A DNA stretch of 64,000 nt from Fimbriimonadaceae bacterium (GCA_019638795.1 JAHBTB010000001.1:1-64000), one strand, 5' to 3'. Shown: positions 49,790 to 58,756, counted from the first letter of the stretch. Program-made: numbers and translations. Notes: a model not told the origin generated them from the letters alone.

Positions 49790-50791
49790 CTACGCGGTCG
49801 CTGCCGCCGCGTCGCCCGACTCCCCGAAGGTGGGGTCCAGCGCAACGTTGGTCAACTCGCCGGTTTCCTCGGCCAAGAGGACAGCCTTCAGCGAAGCCAC
49901 CGCGACCTCAAGGTGCTTTTCCTCCGGCTCCTCGGTGGTGATGTACTGGGTCATCAAGCCCGGCTTGAGGAGCACGTTCACCCAACGCTGGTCCTTGGCC
50001 TTGCCGGCGGCACGGATGATCTCGTAGCTGATGCCGGCGATGACGGGCAGGACACACAACTCGATGCCCAGCCGGATGAGCACGACCAGCGCCATCGGCG
50101 CGTCTGCCTGGCCGAACCGCGGGATGAGGGGGAACAGGAGGAGTCCGACAAGCAGGACGATGATGGCGAAATTCGTTCCGCAGCGCGGATGGAGCCGCGT
50201 CTGGAGCTTGGCCGCCGCGACCGTCAGGTCTTCCTTCGCCTCGACCACGTTGATCGCCTTATGCTCGGCGCCGTGGTACTTAAAGACCTCAAGGATCGCG
50301 GGCAGTCGGCGGATCAGCATCAGGTAACCGATGAAGAAGACAATCTTGATCAGCTCGGCCAGATAGTTGGTCCCGGTGCCCTGCTGGTCTTTGGCACCCG
50401 GCCGCAACCACTGGGCGATCGCCTCCGGCCCGAGCTTGAAAACGAGAAACCCGAACCCGAGCGAGGCGAGCAGGGTCAGGGCGAGGGTCACATTGTCCAG
50501 GGTCTTGGTCTTGGCTTGCCCCTTGGACTCGGCCTCCAGTTGGACGTTCGAGGCGAAGTTCATCGCTCGCGACCCCAACGCCATGGTGTCGAGCATGGCG
50601 AGCGACCCTCGCAAGAACGGCTTCTTGAGCCACTTTTGCCGGCCGATCCAGGTTTGGGTCAGGGGCTCGGTCTTGACGACGATTTGTCCGCTGGGCGCCC
50701 GGCACGCCACCGACCAATAGTGAGGCGAGCGCATCATGACCCCTTCGACGACGGCCATGCCGCCGAACTGCAAGTACTCGCCCTGGGACAT
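49790..50791 (-). CDS. DUF1385 family membrane protein
   Basis: A 333-residue membrane protein with the family opening FGGMAVVEGVMMRSP (about residues 9-23), then four to five transmembrane helices, a FKYHGAEHKAINVVE block (about 185) and HPRCGTNF near 214. DUF1385 proteins are of unknown function; the HGAEHK and HPRCGT histidines may bind metal. ATG 50791 (MSQGEY) is preferred to an ATG at 50833 because the TAGACT hexamer lies 8 nt upstream. It is convergent with the redoxin gene, 4 bp between stops. Confidence 0.88.
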   Translation of the reverse strand: MSQGEYLQFGGMAVVEGVMMRSPHYWSVACRAPSGQIVVKTEPLTQTWIGRQKWLKKPFLRGSLAMLDTMALGSRAMNFASNVQLEAESKGQAKTKTLDNVTLALTLLASLGFGFLVFKLGPEAIAQWLRPGAKDQQGTGTNYLAELIKIVFFIGYLMLIRRLPAILEVFKYHGAEHKAINVVEAKEDLTVAAAKLQTRLHPRCGTNFAIIVLLVGLLLFPLIPRFGQADAPMALVVLIRLGIELCVLPVIAGISYEIIRAAGKAKDQRWVNVLLKPGLMTQYITTEEPEEKHLEVAVASLKAVLLAEETGELTNVALDPTFGESGDAAAATA

Positions 50792-50799
50792 CTGTTTTG

Positions 50800-50805
50800 A
50801 GTCTA
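50800..50805 (-). promoter_or_regulatory. -10 hexamer TAGACT, 8 nt before the DUF1385 start
   Basis: On the minus strand TAGACT-CAAAACAG-ATG. It supports the start at 50791 because the alternative ATG at 50833 lies upstream of this hexamer. Confidence 0.5.
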
Positions 50806-50946
50806 CCGCCGCCACTTCTAGATGATCTGGCAAAAAACCTGACCCCTACAGGGGAACACAGGACTGCCGATATCTGTCAATATTATTGGACGAGTCGGGC
50901 GATGTTGCCCAGCTTGCTCATTCATAAACAATAAGGAGTCACAACC

Positions 50947-51144
50947 ATGGAGATCCGACAGGATCGGTTGGAACTCACCGAAGACGAGGCCTTCGCGCTG
51001 TTGACCCTGGCCATGACCAGCGGCATCGCCCTAGACTCCGTCGGGGAAAGAGCGGTCAGGAAGCTGGCCGAACACTGCAAAGTCCATACAAGAAAACCGA
51101 GCAATCATCGAGATACGGACCGTGAGTTCTGCGAGGCAGGCTGA
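50947..51144 (+). CDS. Small acidic protein, unknown function
   Basis: A 65-residue protein starting MEIRQDRLELTEDEAFALLTLAM. The first 45 residues are amphipathic helix-forming; the tail is polar. A very good Shine-Dalgarno AAGGAG lies 8-9 nt before the ATG, and an intrinsic terminator overlaps its last codons, so it is most likely a real monocistronic gene. An AT-rich stretch (50868-50932) upstream holds no gene and may be its promoter. No family recognised; a DNA-binding or regulatory partner is possible but unsupported. Confidence 0.62.
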   Translation: MEIRQDRLELTEDEAFALLTLAMTSGIALDSVGERAVRKLAEHCKVHTRKPSNHRDTDREFCEAG

Positions 51145-51166
51145 AAAGCCTGCCTCAACCGTTTTT
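51133..51166 (+). terminator. Intrinsic terminator whose loop contains the stop codon of the small gene
   Basis: A 9-bp stem GAGGCAGGC / GCCTGCCTC with loop TGAAAA, then AACCGTTTTT. The TGA of the small gene (51142-51144) is the first loop codon, so a ribosome reaching the stop would cover the left arm. Confidence 0.85.
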
Positions 51167-51176
51167 GGAGGCCCGG

Positions 51177-51182
51177 TAACCT
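51177..51182 (+). promoter_or_regulatory. -10 hexamer TAACCT, 6 nt before ATG 51189
   Basis: TAACCT-GCACGC-ATG without a ribosome binding site. It begins 11 nt after the T-run of the preceding terminator. Confidence 0.55.
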
Positions 51183-51188
51183 GCACGC

Positions 51189-52286
51189 ATGGTCCCCGTT
51201 TCCGCTGTCGTCGCCGCGGTCGAGAGGCTGGCCCCGCCTGAGTTTGCATTTGGGTTCGACAGGACCGGGCTCCAGGTCGGGGTGCCGTCCGCAAGCGTGG
51301 GTAGGGTCGTCGTCTCCCTCGACTCGTCGTTGGCGGCGGTCCGGCACGCCGTCGACGTCAGGGCCCAGGCGCTCGTCTGCCACCACCCCCTGATCTGGGA
51401 ACCCTTGCGAGACCTCGCCGGTGAGGGTCGGGTCGCCCAGGCGGTGAGACTCCTCATGAGGCACGACATCGCCTTCATCGGCGCCCACACCAACTGGGAC
51501 TGTGCTCCTGGCGGGATCAACGACGTGCTGGCCGAAAGGGTCGGCCTCCTCGATGTCACCGCCTTCGGGACCGCCGAGCCAAGGCGCACGACAAAAGTCG
51601 TCACGTTTGTCCCCCCCGAGCATGAACGGGCGGTCATCGACGCCATGTCCGGCGCCGGTGCAGGCCAGATCGGCCTGTACCGGCGTTGCGCCTTCAGCAC
51701 CCTTGGGACAGGCACCTTTGAACCGGACGAGGCCGCCGACCCCTACCTCGGCAGGCCCGGCGAGCGGGAATCAGTGGGCGAATCGCGGGTCGAGATGGCG
51801 GCCCCGACGGCACGGGTCGCGGCCGTGGTCTCCGCATTGCGGTCGGCCCACCCCTACGAAGAGCCCGCCTACGACCTCGTGCCTCTCGCCGACGTCCCCG
51901 GGCAACCGGCGGGAAGGGTCGGGTTCCTTCCCTCCCCCCTGTCGGCCGCCCAGTTCGCCGCTCATGTCGACCAATGCTTGGGCACCCGGACACACCTCTG
52001 GCAGGGGCACGACCGGCCCATTGCCAAGGTCCTCGTCGTCGGCGGTGCGGCGGCGGACTGCTGGCGCGACGCGGTCCAGGCCGGTTGCGACGCCTTTGTC
52101 ACCGGCGAGGTCCCCCAGCACGCCGCCGTCGAGGCGTCCGAGGCAGGCATGACCGTCCTCGCCAGCGGGCACTACGCGACAGAAAACCCCGGCATGGCCC
52201 GCATGGCGGAGTTGCTTGGGGCCGCGCTGCCGGTGGAGGTGGAGTTCTTTGAGCCTGGACCAGGTTGGTCGGGCCGGCCGATCTAG
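51189..52286 (+). CDS. Nif3/YqfO-like dinuclear metal-centre protein
   Basis: A 365-residue protein of the Nif3-like (former GTP cyclohydrolase I type 2) family. Metal ligands are in ALVCHHPLIWEPL (about residues 60-72) and the second half's GHYATENPGM (about 318-327, with His-x3-Glu). Between them lies the PII-like insert (VTFVPPEHERAVIDAM, then GAGQIGLYRRCAF), typical of the longer YqfO form. Members form hexamers; the reaction is unsettled, and a nucleotide or DNA role has been proposed. It ends 4 bp inside the convergent nhaA gene. Confidence 0.9.
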   Translation: MVPVSAVVAAVERLAPPEFAFGFDRTGLQVGVPSASVGRVVVSLDSSLAAVRHAVDVRAQALVCHHPLIWEPLRDLAGEGRVAQAVRLLMRHDIAFIGAHTNWDCAPGGINDVLAERVGLLDVTAFGTAEPRRTTKVVTFVPPEHERAVIDAMSGAGAGQIGLYRRCAFSTLGTGTFEPDEAADPYLGRPGERESVGESRVEMAAPTARVAAVVSALRSAHPYEEPAYDLVPLADVPGQPAGRVGFLPSPLSAAQFAAHVDQCLGTRTHLWQGHDRPIAKVLVVGGAAADCWRDAVQAGCDAFVTGEVPQHAAVEASEAGMTVLASGHYATENPGMARMAELLGAALPVEVEFFEPGPGWSGRPI

Positions 52287-53611
52287 GCCCGGGCCGGCCC
52301 CGTCCGACGTCCGGCCATGGCGAGGAATCCCGCGCCGGCCAAACCGGCCACGACCGAGGTGACGAGGACGGAGAGTTTCGCCACGGTCAGCGCCTCGGTG
52401 CCGGGGAACGCCAGGCCCGCGACAAAGAACGACATCGTGAACCCGATGCCGCCGAGCAGCGACGCGCCAAAAACGTGGCGGAAGGTGACCCCACCGGGCA
52501 AAGGCAGCCGGAAGGCCTTGACCGCGACCCACGTGGCGACGAAGATCCCGAGCGGCTTGCCCAAGAGGAGCCCCAGAAAGACCCCCAAAAAGACGTGATG
52601 GCCGAGTGCCGTCGACAGCCTCGCCGCGTCCACGGGCAGACCGGCGTTGGCCAAGGCGAACAAGGGGACGATCAAGAAGACCACCCAAGGGTGGACGAGG
52701 TGGAGCCAGCGGTTGAGGGGTGTCGTCACCCGCTCGGCCGACCGTTCGAGCATTTGGAGGCTGGACTCTTGGCTCTCGTCCAGCAGGTCTGACTGACAAC
52801 CGCTGATCTCTTCGATCCTTTGCCTCGCGTTGGCCAAGAACTCCGGCACGTCGATCCTCGCCCGGGCCGGCACGGCAAACGCGGTCAGGACCCCCGCGAC
52901 CGTCGCATGGACGCCCGAGTGGTGGGTCAACCACCAAAGGACCAAGCCCAAGACTCCGTAAAAGCCCAGCCACCGGACGCCCAGCCGGCCACCGACGACC
53001 ATGACCACCCAGACCGCCAAACCCGCAAAGAGGTAGGCGGCCTTGACCGAGCCCGCATAGAAGAGCGCGATGACCACGACCGCCCCAATGTCGTCGACGA
53101 TGGCGAGGGCGGCCAAGAACACCTTGAGTCCAGTCGGCACCCGGTCGCCGAGCAGGGCGAGGACGCCCAACGCGAAGGCGATGTCGGTCGCCATCGGCAC
53201 CCCCCATCCCTTGGTCTCCGGTGTGCCCAGGCAGACCACAGAGTAGACCAAGGCAGGAACGGCCATGCCCCCGAGGGCCGCGGCCATGGGGACCATGGCC
53301 CGCCCCACCGACGACAATTCGCCGGCGACCATCTCACGCTTGATCTCCAGCCCCACGGCGAGGAAGAAGACCGCCATAAGCCCGTCGTTGACCCAGGTGA
53401 TGACTGGGTACCCCTCGGTGTACCCAGCCCACTGGAGGCCGAAACGGCTTTGGAGCAGGTCGAAGTAGGGCCCCGCCCAGGCCGAATTGGCCAGGAGCAT
53501 GGCCACAAGGGTCGCCACCACCAGCACCACGCCGCCAGCGGCCTGTTGCTCGGCAAAGGCCTGGAACGGCCTGACGACCCGCTCGATGACGGGGCTGCGG
53601 TGGACCCTCAC
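52283..53611 (-). CDS. nhaA: Na+/H+ antiporter NhaA
   Basis: A 442-residue antiporter with about twelve transmembrane helices. The ion-binding site is intact: ATDIAFALGVL (Asp about residue 142) and AIVDDIGAVVVI (the paired Asp about residues 170-171). The early VGLEIKREMVAGEL loop and the final GFTMSFFVAGLAF match NhaA. A hydrophilic loop with DESQESSLQMLERS (about 295-310) is longer than in E. coli and typical of larger NhaA proteins. The GTG start lies 1 bp after the stop of the upstream Acb2/Tad1-like gene, so translation is probably coupled. Confidence 0.95.
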   Translation of the reverse strand: MRVHRSPVIERVVRPFQAFAEQQAAGGVVLVVATLVAMLLANSAWAGPYFDLLQSRFGLQWAGYTEGYPVITWVNDGLMAVFFLAVGLEIKREMVAGELSSVGRAMVPMAAALGGMAVPALVYSVVCLGTPETKGWGVPMATDIAFALGVLALLGDRVPTGLKVFLAALAIVDDIGAVVVIALFYAGSVKAAYLFAGLAVWVVMVVGGRLGVRWLGFYGVLGLVLWWLTHHSGVHATVAGVLTAFAVPARARIDVPEFLANARQRIEEISGCQSDLLDESQESSLQMLERSAERVTTPLNRWLHLVHPWVVFLIVPLFALANAGLPVDAARLSTALGHHVFLGVFLGLLLGKPLGIFVATWVAVKAFRLPLPGGVTFRHVFGASLLGGIGFTMSFFVAGLAFPGTEALTVAKLSVLVTSVVAGLAGAGFLAMAGRRTGPARA

Positions 53612-53612
53612 G

Positions 53613-53948
53613 TCATGAAGTCTTGCCCGGGACGAGCGTGTCGGCCGACTCGTGGGCCTTGTTGGTGTTGATCACCCCTTGCCGCTCCCGCCGTCGTCGC
53701 CGGATCAGCAGGGCGTCGTGGGCCTCCTGCAAGTGGAAGAGGGCCGTCGCGTTCTCTTCGCAGGCCAGGCCGCGTCCCTGATGGTCGAGCAGCCGTTGCT
53801 GGAGCAACTCGATGACGTCCTCGATGCGGCAACCGTTCTCGCCGACCTCGTTGTAGGGCCCGTGTTGGAAGACGATCTTGATATAGGGCGTCTCGACCGT
53901 GCTTACGCTACCGTCTAGGCTCCGGTGGGCTTCCATGTTTTCTGACAT
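53613..53948 (-). CDS. Small protein resembling the Acb2/Tad1 anti-defence hairpin family
   Basis: A 111-residue protein. The segment FQHGP (27-31), EVGENG (34-39), RL (52-53), ACEEN (62-66), AL/EA-L (69-80) and R-x-R-RERQGV (84-92) followed by T and H follows the pattern remembered for Acb2/Tad1 domain proteins, whose phage forms read FQxGP, ExGxNG, RL, ACEEN, RxxRxxRGV. In phages these small helical-hairpin proteins form hexamers that sequester signalling nucleotides of CBASS or Thoeris defence. Here the gene is chromosomal, in a housekeeping context, and translationally coupled to nhaA. Start ATG 53948 has GGAG 9 nt upstream and a TACAAT -10 at 53986-53991. The assignment needs a search; if right, a chromosomal sponge or sensor is implied. 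Confidence 0.55.
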   Translation of the reverse strand: MSENMEAHRSLDGSVSTVETPYIKIVFQHGPYNEVGENGCRIEDVIELLQQRLLDHQGRGLACEENATALFHLQEAHDALLIRRRRRERQGVINTNKAHESADTLVPGKTS

Positions 53949-54052
53949 CGTCTTTTTCTCCAGGACACCGAGGCGTCCAAGCTTCATTGTAGGAAATCGC
54001 GCCTGCTCTGTGCTGGCAAGTTGTCCACACACCGACCTCACGCTCGCCCGAG

Positions 54053-54058
54053 CATAAT
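54053..54058 (+). promoter_or_regulatory. -10 hexamer CATAAT, 6 nt before GTG 54065
   Basis: CATAAT (five of six bases of TATAAT) is followed by TGGGAC and GTG. It points away from the minus-strand TACAAT at 53986-53991, forming a divergent pair. Confidence 0.5.
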
Positions 54059-54064
54059 TGGGAC

Positions 54065-55987
54065 GTGAACGGAACCGGGCGAATCTCTCTCGTCGCCGCC
54101 AGCTTGGCCCTTGCCTCCACGCCGGCATGGGCCGACGTCCATCTGGCCAGCGTCTTTGGCGACCACATGGTGCTCCAACGCGAGACCCAGGTCTCCGTCT
54201 GGGGTTCCGGCGCGACGCCGGGGCGACAGGTCAGCGTCTTCGGCTCGTGGGGCGCCGCAGCGTCGACGACCGCCGACAGCCAGGGCCGGTTCAAGGTCAA
54301 GCTGAAGACCGGCAAGGCGGGCGGGCCCTATCTGCTCACTCTCCGCGCCCAAGAATCCAAGGTCTACGGCGACGTCATGCTCGGCGAGGTGTGGGTCTGC
54401 TCGGGCCAGTCCAACATGGAGATGCCGGTGGGCTCCTTTGGGTGGCAGCCTCCGATCGACGACGCCCGCAAAGAGGTCGATGCCGCGAACCATCCTGACC
54501 TGCGCCTTTTCCACGTCCCCAACCGCTACTCGGCGACTCCCCAGACCGAGGTCGACGCGCATTGGGACGCCTGCACCCCGACGACGGTCACCAACTTCTC
54601 TGCGACGGGCTACTTCTTTGGCCGCGAGCTGCAGGGCGCCCTCAAGGTTCCCGTCGGGCTCATCATGACCTGCGTCGGCGGCACCGAGGCCGAACTGTGG
54701 ACCAGCACAGACAAGCTCCGCCAACTTCCGGAGTTCGCCGCTTCGCTGGCCGGACGCGCCAAGACCCAGCAGGAGTACGCCGCCCGGGTCAAGGAGGTCA
54801 ACGAATCCAACCTCCAGAAGGACCCCGGCTGGACCAAGTGGCAGGAGCCCGGCCTCGACGACTCGGATTGGGAGGCGACATCACCGACGATGTTTTCGAC
54901 CACCGGTCTCGCCCAGTTCGACGGGCTGGTCTGGTACCGGGCGGTGGTGACTGTTCCGGAGTCGGCCGCCGGCAAGACGGCGACGCTCACCCTCGGCCCC
55001 ATCGACGACGCCGACGTGACCTTTCTCAACGGTCGCCAAGTCGGCACGACCCACGCCTACAACCAGCCGCGCCAATACGCCGTCCCGGCGGGCCTTCTGA
55101 AGGCTGGTGAAAACGTGCTCGCCGTCCGCACCCACGACACCGGCGGCGAAGGCGGGTTCACCAGCCCGGGCGACATCGCCCTGAAGGGTGAGGGTTGGCA
55201 GGGCTCGTTCAGCGGGTGGAAGCGCAAGGTGAGCACCAAGCAGTCCGACCTGACCCCGTTGCCGGGCGCTCCGGGAGGCTACAGCCAACTCTACAACGGG
55301 ATGGTCGCCCCACTGCTCCCCTACACGATCAGAGGTGCGGTCTGGTACCAGGGAGAATCCAACGTCGGTCGCGGATACCAATACCGGACCCTGTTCCCCG
55401 CCATGATCGAAGACTGGCGTGCGCGGTTCGAGTCCGGGGCGTTCCCGTTCTATTTCGTCCAGATCGCCCCGTTCAGCGGCTACGGCGGTGCGTCGCCCGA
55501 CCTACGCGAAGCCCAGTTCTTGACCTTGGGCAGGCTCAAGTCCACGGGGATGGTCGTGACCACCGACCTGACTCCCGACGTCGACAACATCCACCCTCCC
55601 CGCAAGAAGGAGGTGGGGCAACGGCTGGCCGACCTCGCGTTGCGGGAAATCTTCCACAAGACGTTCGTCGTGCCGAGCGGCCCCCTCTACAAGTCCGTCA
55701 CATTTGGCGGCGGTAAGGCGACCGTCAGCTTCGCTTGGAACAAGGGCATGCACGGCACCCTGGACGGGTTTGAACTGGCCGGGGCGGACCAGAAGTGGCA
55801 CCCGGCCCAGGCGTCCGTCGTGGGGGACAAGGTCGTCGTCACCGCCGCTGGCGTCCCCGCTCCTGTGGCCGTCCGTTATGGCTGGAGCGACGTTCCCAGG
55901 CCGACCCTCTTCAACTCCACCGGCCTGCCCGCGTCGCCCTTCCGGAGCGACTCGTGGGGGCGAGTGACCCAGAAGAACAAGTGGTGA
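54065..55987 (+). CDS. Sialate O-acetylesterase-like carbohydrate esterase
   Basis: A 640-residue protein with a signal peptide (to about residue 23). The SGNH-type catalytic block GQSNMEM begins at about Gly114 (Ser116), the GTEAELW block is near 204, and YQGESNVG near 430. A jelly-roll insert (about 265-370) lies in the middle. The last ~100 residues form another beta domain. Such enzymes remove acetyl groups from sialic acid or plant polysaccharides. It is followed by a transporter and a fucosidase, so the cluster may scavenge glycans. GTG start with CATAAT 6 nt upstream. Confidence 0.9.
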   Translation: MNGTGRISLVAASLALASTPAWADVHLASVFGDHMVLQRETQVSVWGSGATPGRQVSVFGSWGAAASTTADSQGRFKVKLKTGKAGGPYLLTLRAQESKVYGDVMLGEVWVCSGQSNMEMPVGSFGWQPPIDDARKEVDAANHPDLRLFHVPNRYSATPQTEVDAHWDACTPTTVTNFSATGYFFGRELQGALKVPVGLIMTCVGGTEAELWTSTDKLRQLPEFAASLAGRAKTQQEYAARVKEVNESNLQKDPGWTKWQEPGLDDSDWEATSPTMFSTTGLAQFDGLVWYRAVVTVPESAAGKTATLTLGPIDDADVTFLNGRQVGTTHAYNQPRQYAVPAGLLKAGENVLAVRTHDTGGEGGFTSPGDIALKGEGWQGSFSGWKRKVSTKQSDLTPLPGAPGGYSQLYNGMVAPLLPYTIRGAVWYQGESNVGRGYQYRTLFPAMIEDWRARFESGAFPFYFVQIAPFSGYGGASPDLREAQFLTLGRLKSTGMVVTTDLTPDVDNIHPPRKKEVGQRLADLALREIFHKTFVVPSGPLYKSVTFGGGKATVSFAWNKGMHGTLDGFELAGADQKWHPAQASVVGDKVVVTAAGVPAPVAVRYGWSDVPRPTLFNSTGLPASPFRSDSWGRVTQKNKW

Positions 55988-56041
55988 CGGAGAAGGGTCG
56001 GGTAACTGCACATTTCGGGTGACAATCCGCCCCCAAGTGTG

Positions 56042-56047
56042 TAGAAT
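56042..56047 (+). promoter_or_regulatory. -10 hexamer TAGAAT, 8 nt before the transporter start
   Basis: TAGAAT-GCCCGACC-ATG 56056 without a ribosome binding site. Confidence 0.5.
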
Positions 56048-56055
56048 GCCCGACC

Positions 56056-57432
56056 ATGGACAACGATGTGGCCTCGGCGGAAGGCCGCGCCGAGCGGCGC
56101 ATATGGCCGGTCATCCTGGCCAGTTCCGTCGGCACCCTGATCGAGTGGTACGACTTCTACATCTTCGGGGCCCTGGCCTCGATCTTGTCCAAGCAGTTCT
56201 TCCCTTCGGGCAACGAGGCCGGCCAACTCCTCAGCCTCCTCGCGACCTTCGCGATCGGCTTTGTCGTCCGCCCGTTCGGCGCGTTGTTCTTCGGCAGGAT
56301 CGGCGACATCGTCGGCCGCAAGTACACGTTCCTTGTCACCCTCCTGGTCATGGGGGGGTCGACCGTACTGATCGGGTTCCTGCCGAGTTTCGCCGTGGCG
56401 GGTTGGATCACCCCGGTGGCCGTCATCGTCCTTCGCCTGGCCCAGGGCCTTGCCCTGGGTGGCGAATACGGCGGGGCCGCGACCTATGTCGCCGAACACT
56501 GCCCCGACGGCAAACGCGGCTTCTACACCAGCTTCATCCAGACCACGGCGACCCTGGGTCTGTTCGTCTCCCTCGTCCTCATCATGGCCTGCCAAAACTA
56601 CTACGGGAAGGCGGCCTTCGAAGACTGGGCGTGGCGTGTCCCCTTCTGGCTCAGCAGCGTCCTCGTCGCCTTCTCGCTCGCCATCCGCGTGCGGATGGCC
56701 GAGTCGCCCCTCTTCGCCCATGCCAAGAACAAGGGCAAGACGAGCGCCAACCCGCTGCGAGACAGCTTTATGAACCCCGAAAACCGGCGGCTCGTGCTGA
56801 TCGCCCTCTTTGGCGCGACGATGGGGCAAGGGGTCGTCTGGTACACCAGTCAGTTCCAGACCCTCTACTTCCTCAAGAGCGTGGTCCACATCGACGGGCA
56901 GATGGCCAACTGGCTTGTGGCGACCGCCCTGATGGTGGCGACACCGCTCTTCGTGTTCTTTGGCTGGCTGAGCGACCGCATCGGGCGTAAGCCCATCATC
57001 ATGGCGGGTTGCGCCCTCGGCGCCCTTGCCTACTTCCCCGCGTTCCACGCTATCGCTGCAGCGGCGAACTACAACCCCGCGACCCCCAAGGCCGCCGCCC
57101 AGAACCCCGACCTGGCGCTCATCTTTTGGATCGTCGTCGGGCTTGTCACCCTCGTCACCATGGTGTACGGACCGATCGCGGCGTTCCTCGTGGAACTCTT
57201 CCCGACGAGGATCCGCTACACGTCCATGTCGTTGCCCTACCACATCGGCAACGGCGTCTTCGGCGGCATGGTGCCGTTCACGATCACCCTGATCCAAGAC
57301 ACCACCAAGGACCCGTTCATCGGGTTCGCCTACCCCGTCGTCATCGCCGCCGTCACGTTCGTGGTCGGCAGTGTCTTCATCAAGGAGAGACGCGACGTCA
57401 AGATGTGGGACGAGGAGGCAGCCCCCGCGTGA
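56056..57432 (+). CDS. MFS transporter, metabolite:H+ symporter type
   Basis: A 458-residue protein with twelve transmembrane helices. SSVGTLIEWYDFYIFG (about residues 17-32) and the loop GRIGDIVGRKYTF (about 77-89) are the signatures of the metabolite:H+ symporter group (proline/betaine, alpha-ketoglutarate, shikimate carriers). The transported compound is unknown; neighbouring genes suggest a sugar acid or related product. The stop TGA overlaps the ATG of the fucosidase by one base (TGATG). Confidence 0.88.
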   Translation: MDNDVASAEGRAERRIWPVILASSVGTLIEWYDFYIFGALASILSKQFFPSGNEAGQLLSLLATFAIGFVVRPFGALFFGRIGDIVGRKYTFLVTLLVMGGSTVLIGFLPSFAVAGWITPVAVIVLRLAQGLALGGEYGGAATYVAEHCPDGKRGFYTSFIQTTATLGLFVSLVLIMACQNYYGKAAFEDWAWRVPFWLSSVLVAFSLAIRVRMAESPLFAHAKNKGKTSANPLRDSFMNPENRRLVLIALFGATMGQGVVWYTSQFQTLYFLKSVVHIDGQMANWLVATALMVATPLFVFFGWLSDRIGRKPIIMAGCALGALAYFPAFHAIAAAANYNPATPKAAAQNPDLALIFWIVVGLVTLVTMVYGPIAAFLVELFPTRIRYTSMSLPYHIGNGVFGGMVPFTITLIQDTTKDPFIGFAYPVVIAAVTFVVGSVFIKERRDVKMWDEEAAPA

Positions 57433-58682
57433 TGCAGTCCTGGTTTCCCGAAGCCAAGTTTGGGATCTTCATCCATTGGGGCGTCTACGCCGTCAACGGC
57501 ACGCTGGAAAGCTGGGAGTTCTTCAATGGGCACAGCACCTACGAGGAGTACTTCACTCAGGCATCCGGTTTCACCGCGTCGAAGTACGACCCGGAAGACT
57601 GGGCCGCCCTGTTCAAGGAGTCGGGGGCCCGATACGCCGTCCTGACGACCAAGCACCACGACGGCGTGGCCCTCTGGGACACCAAGGCCGGCGACCTCAG
57701 CGTCGTCAAGAGCACCACCGCCGGTCGCGACTTGGTCGGGCCCTATGCCGACGCGCTGCGACGCCACGGACTGCGGGTCGGGTTCTATTTCAGCCACCTC
57801 GACTGGTCGCATCCCGACTATGCTTCCATCGGCACCGACGACCCGGCCGCCAACCGCTTTGCCTTCCGCCAGGGCCCGACGGACGAGGCCGGATGGGAGC
57901 GGTTCTTGACCTTCCACCGCGCCCAACTCCGCGAACTTTGCACCCAGTTCGGGCCGGTCGACCTTCTGTGGTTCGACGGCGACTGGGAGAGGGACGCCGA
58001 GACCTGGCGGATGGCCGAGCTGCGCGACCAACTTCACGCCTGGCAACCGACGGCCGTCATCAACTCCCGCATGCAAGGACACGGCGACTACGCCACCCCC
58101 GAACAAGGAATGCCCCTCGTTCCTCCCGACGGCCCGTGGGAGTTCTGCGTGACCCACAACGACAATTGGGGGTGGAGATTCAGTGACAAGAACTGGAAGT
58201 CGCCGCAATACGTCTTGCGGATGCTCCTTGAGACCATCGGTATGGGAGGCAACCTCCTCTTCGACATCGGGCCCCGCGAGGACGGCACCGTCCCGCCCGA
58301 GTCGCGCGCCGCGCTCCTCTTTGTGGGCGACTGGGTGGGCCGGCATGCCGAGGCGGTCTATGGCACCCGTGCTGGCGTCCCCACCAACTGCTTCTACGGC
58401 CCGTCGACGAGGAGCCAAGACGGGAAAACCCTGTACCTCTTCGTCATCGGCGACCCCAAGGGCCACGTCGGTCTGCGGGGCGTCAAGGGCGACATCGTGT
58501 CGGCGACCTTGCTTGACGGGACGCCCTTGACTTGGAAAAGATTCGGCCACAGCGACTGGAACCCCGTCCCGGGAGCCTATGAGGTCGCACTGCCAGAACG
58601 CGGGCTCGATCCCGAGGTCACGGTGGTGAAGATCACGTTCAAGGAACCCTTCAGCGTCTACCAGGGCCCCGGTCGAGACTGA
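57432..58682 (+). CDS. Alpha-L-fucosidase, family GH29
   Basis: A 416-residue glycoside hydrolase with KFGIFIHWGVYAV (about residues 9-21), YAVLTTKHHDGVALWD (about 68-83), and the nucleophile Asp182 in LLWFDGDWE. EFCVTHNDNWGW (about 236) and GNLLFDIGPREDG (about 276) follow. No signal peptide is visible, so it may act in the cytoplasm on imported oligosaccharides. ATG 57432 overlaps the transporter stop, indicating co-transcription and coupling. A longer frame upstream is a shadow of the transporter gene. Confidence 0.93.
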   Translation: MQSWFPEAKFGIFIHWGVYAVNGTLESWEFFNGHSTYEEYFTQASGFTASKYDPEDWAALFKESGARYAVLTTKHHDGVALWDTKAGDLSVVKSTTAGRDLVGPYADALRRHGLRVGFYFSHLDWSHPDYASIGTDDPAANRFAFRQGPTDEAGWERFLTFHRAQLRELCTQFGPVDLLWFDGDWERDAETWRMAELRDQLHAWQPTAVINSRMQGHGDYATPEQGMPLVPPDGPWEFCVTHNDNWGWRFSDKNWKSPQYVLRMLLETIGMGGNLLFDIGPREDGTVPPESRAALLFVGDWVGRHAEAVYGTRAGVPTNCFYGPSTRSQDGKTLYLFVIGDPKGHVGLRGVKGDIVSATLLDGTPLTWKRFGHSDWNPVPGAYEVALPERGLDPEVTVVKITFKEPFSVYQGPGRD

Positions 58683-58756
58683 CCACCCCCTGAATGTCAC
58701 CTCCCATGGAGAAGGACGGTCGGCAAATTGACCGATAAAGACATGAGGGAGGGACC

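Noticed and set aside
55876-57297. A 473-residue minus-strand frame beneath the transporter
   Set aside because: Composition is Asp/Gly/Arg/His-rich without domains, and the plus strand encodes a clear MFS transporter.
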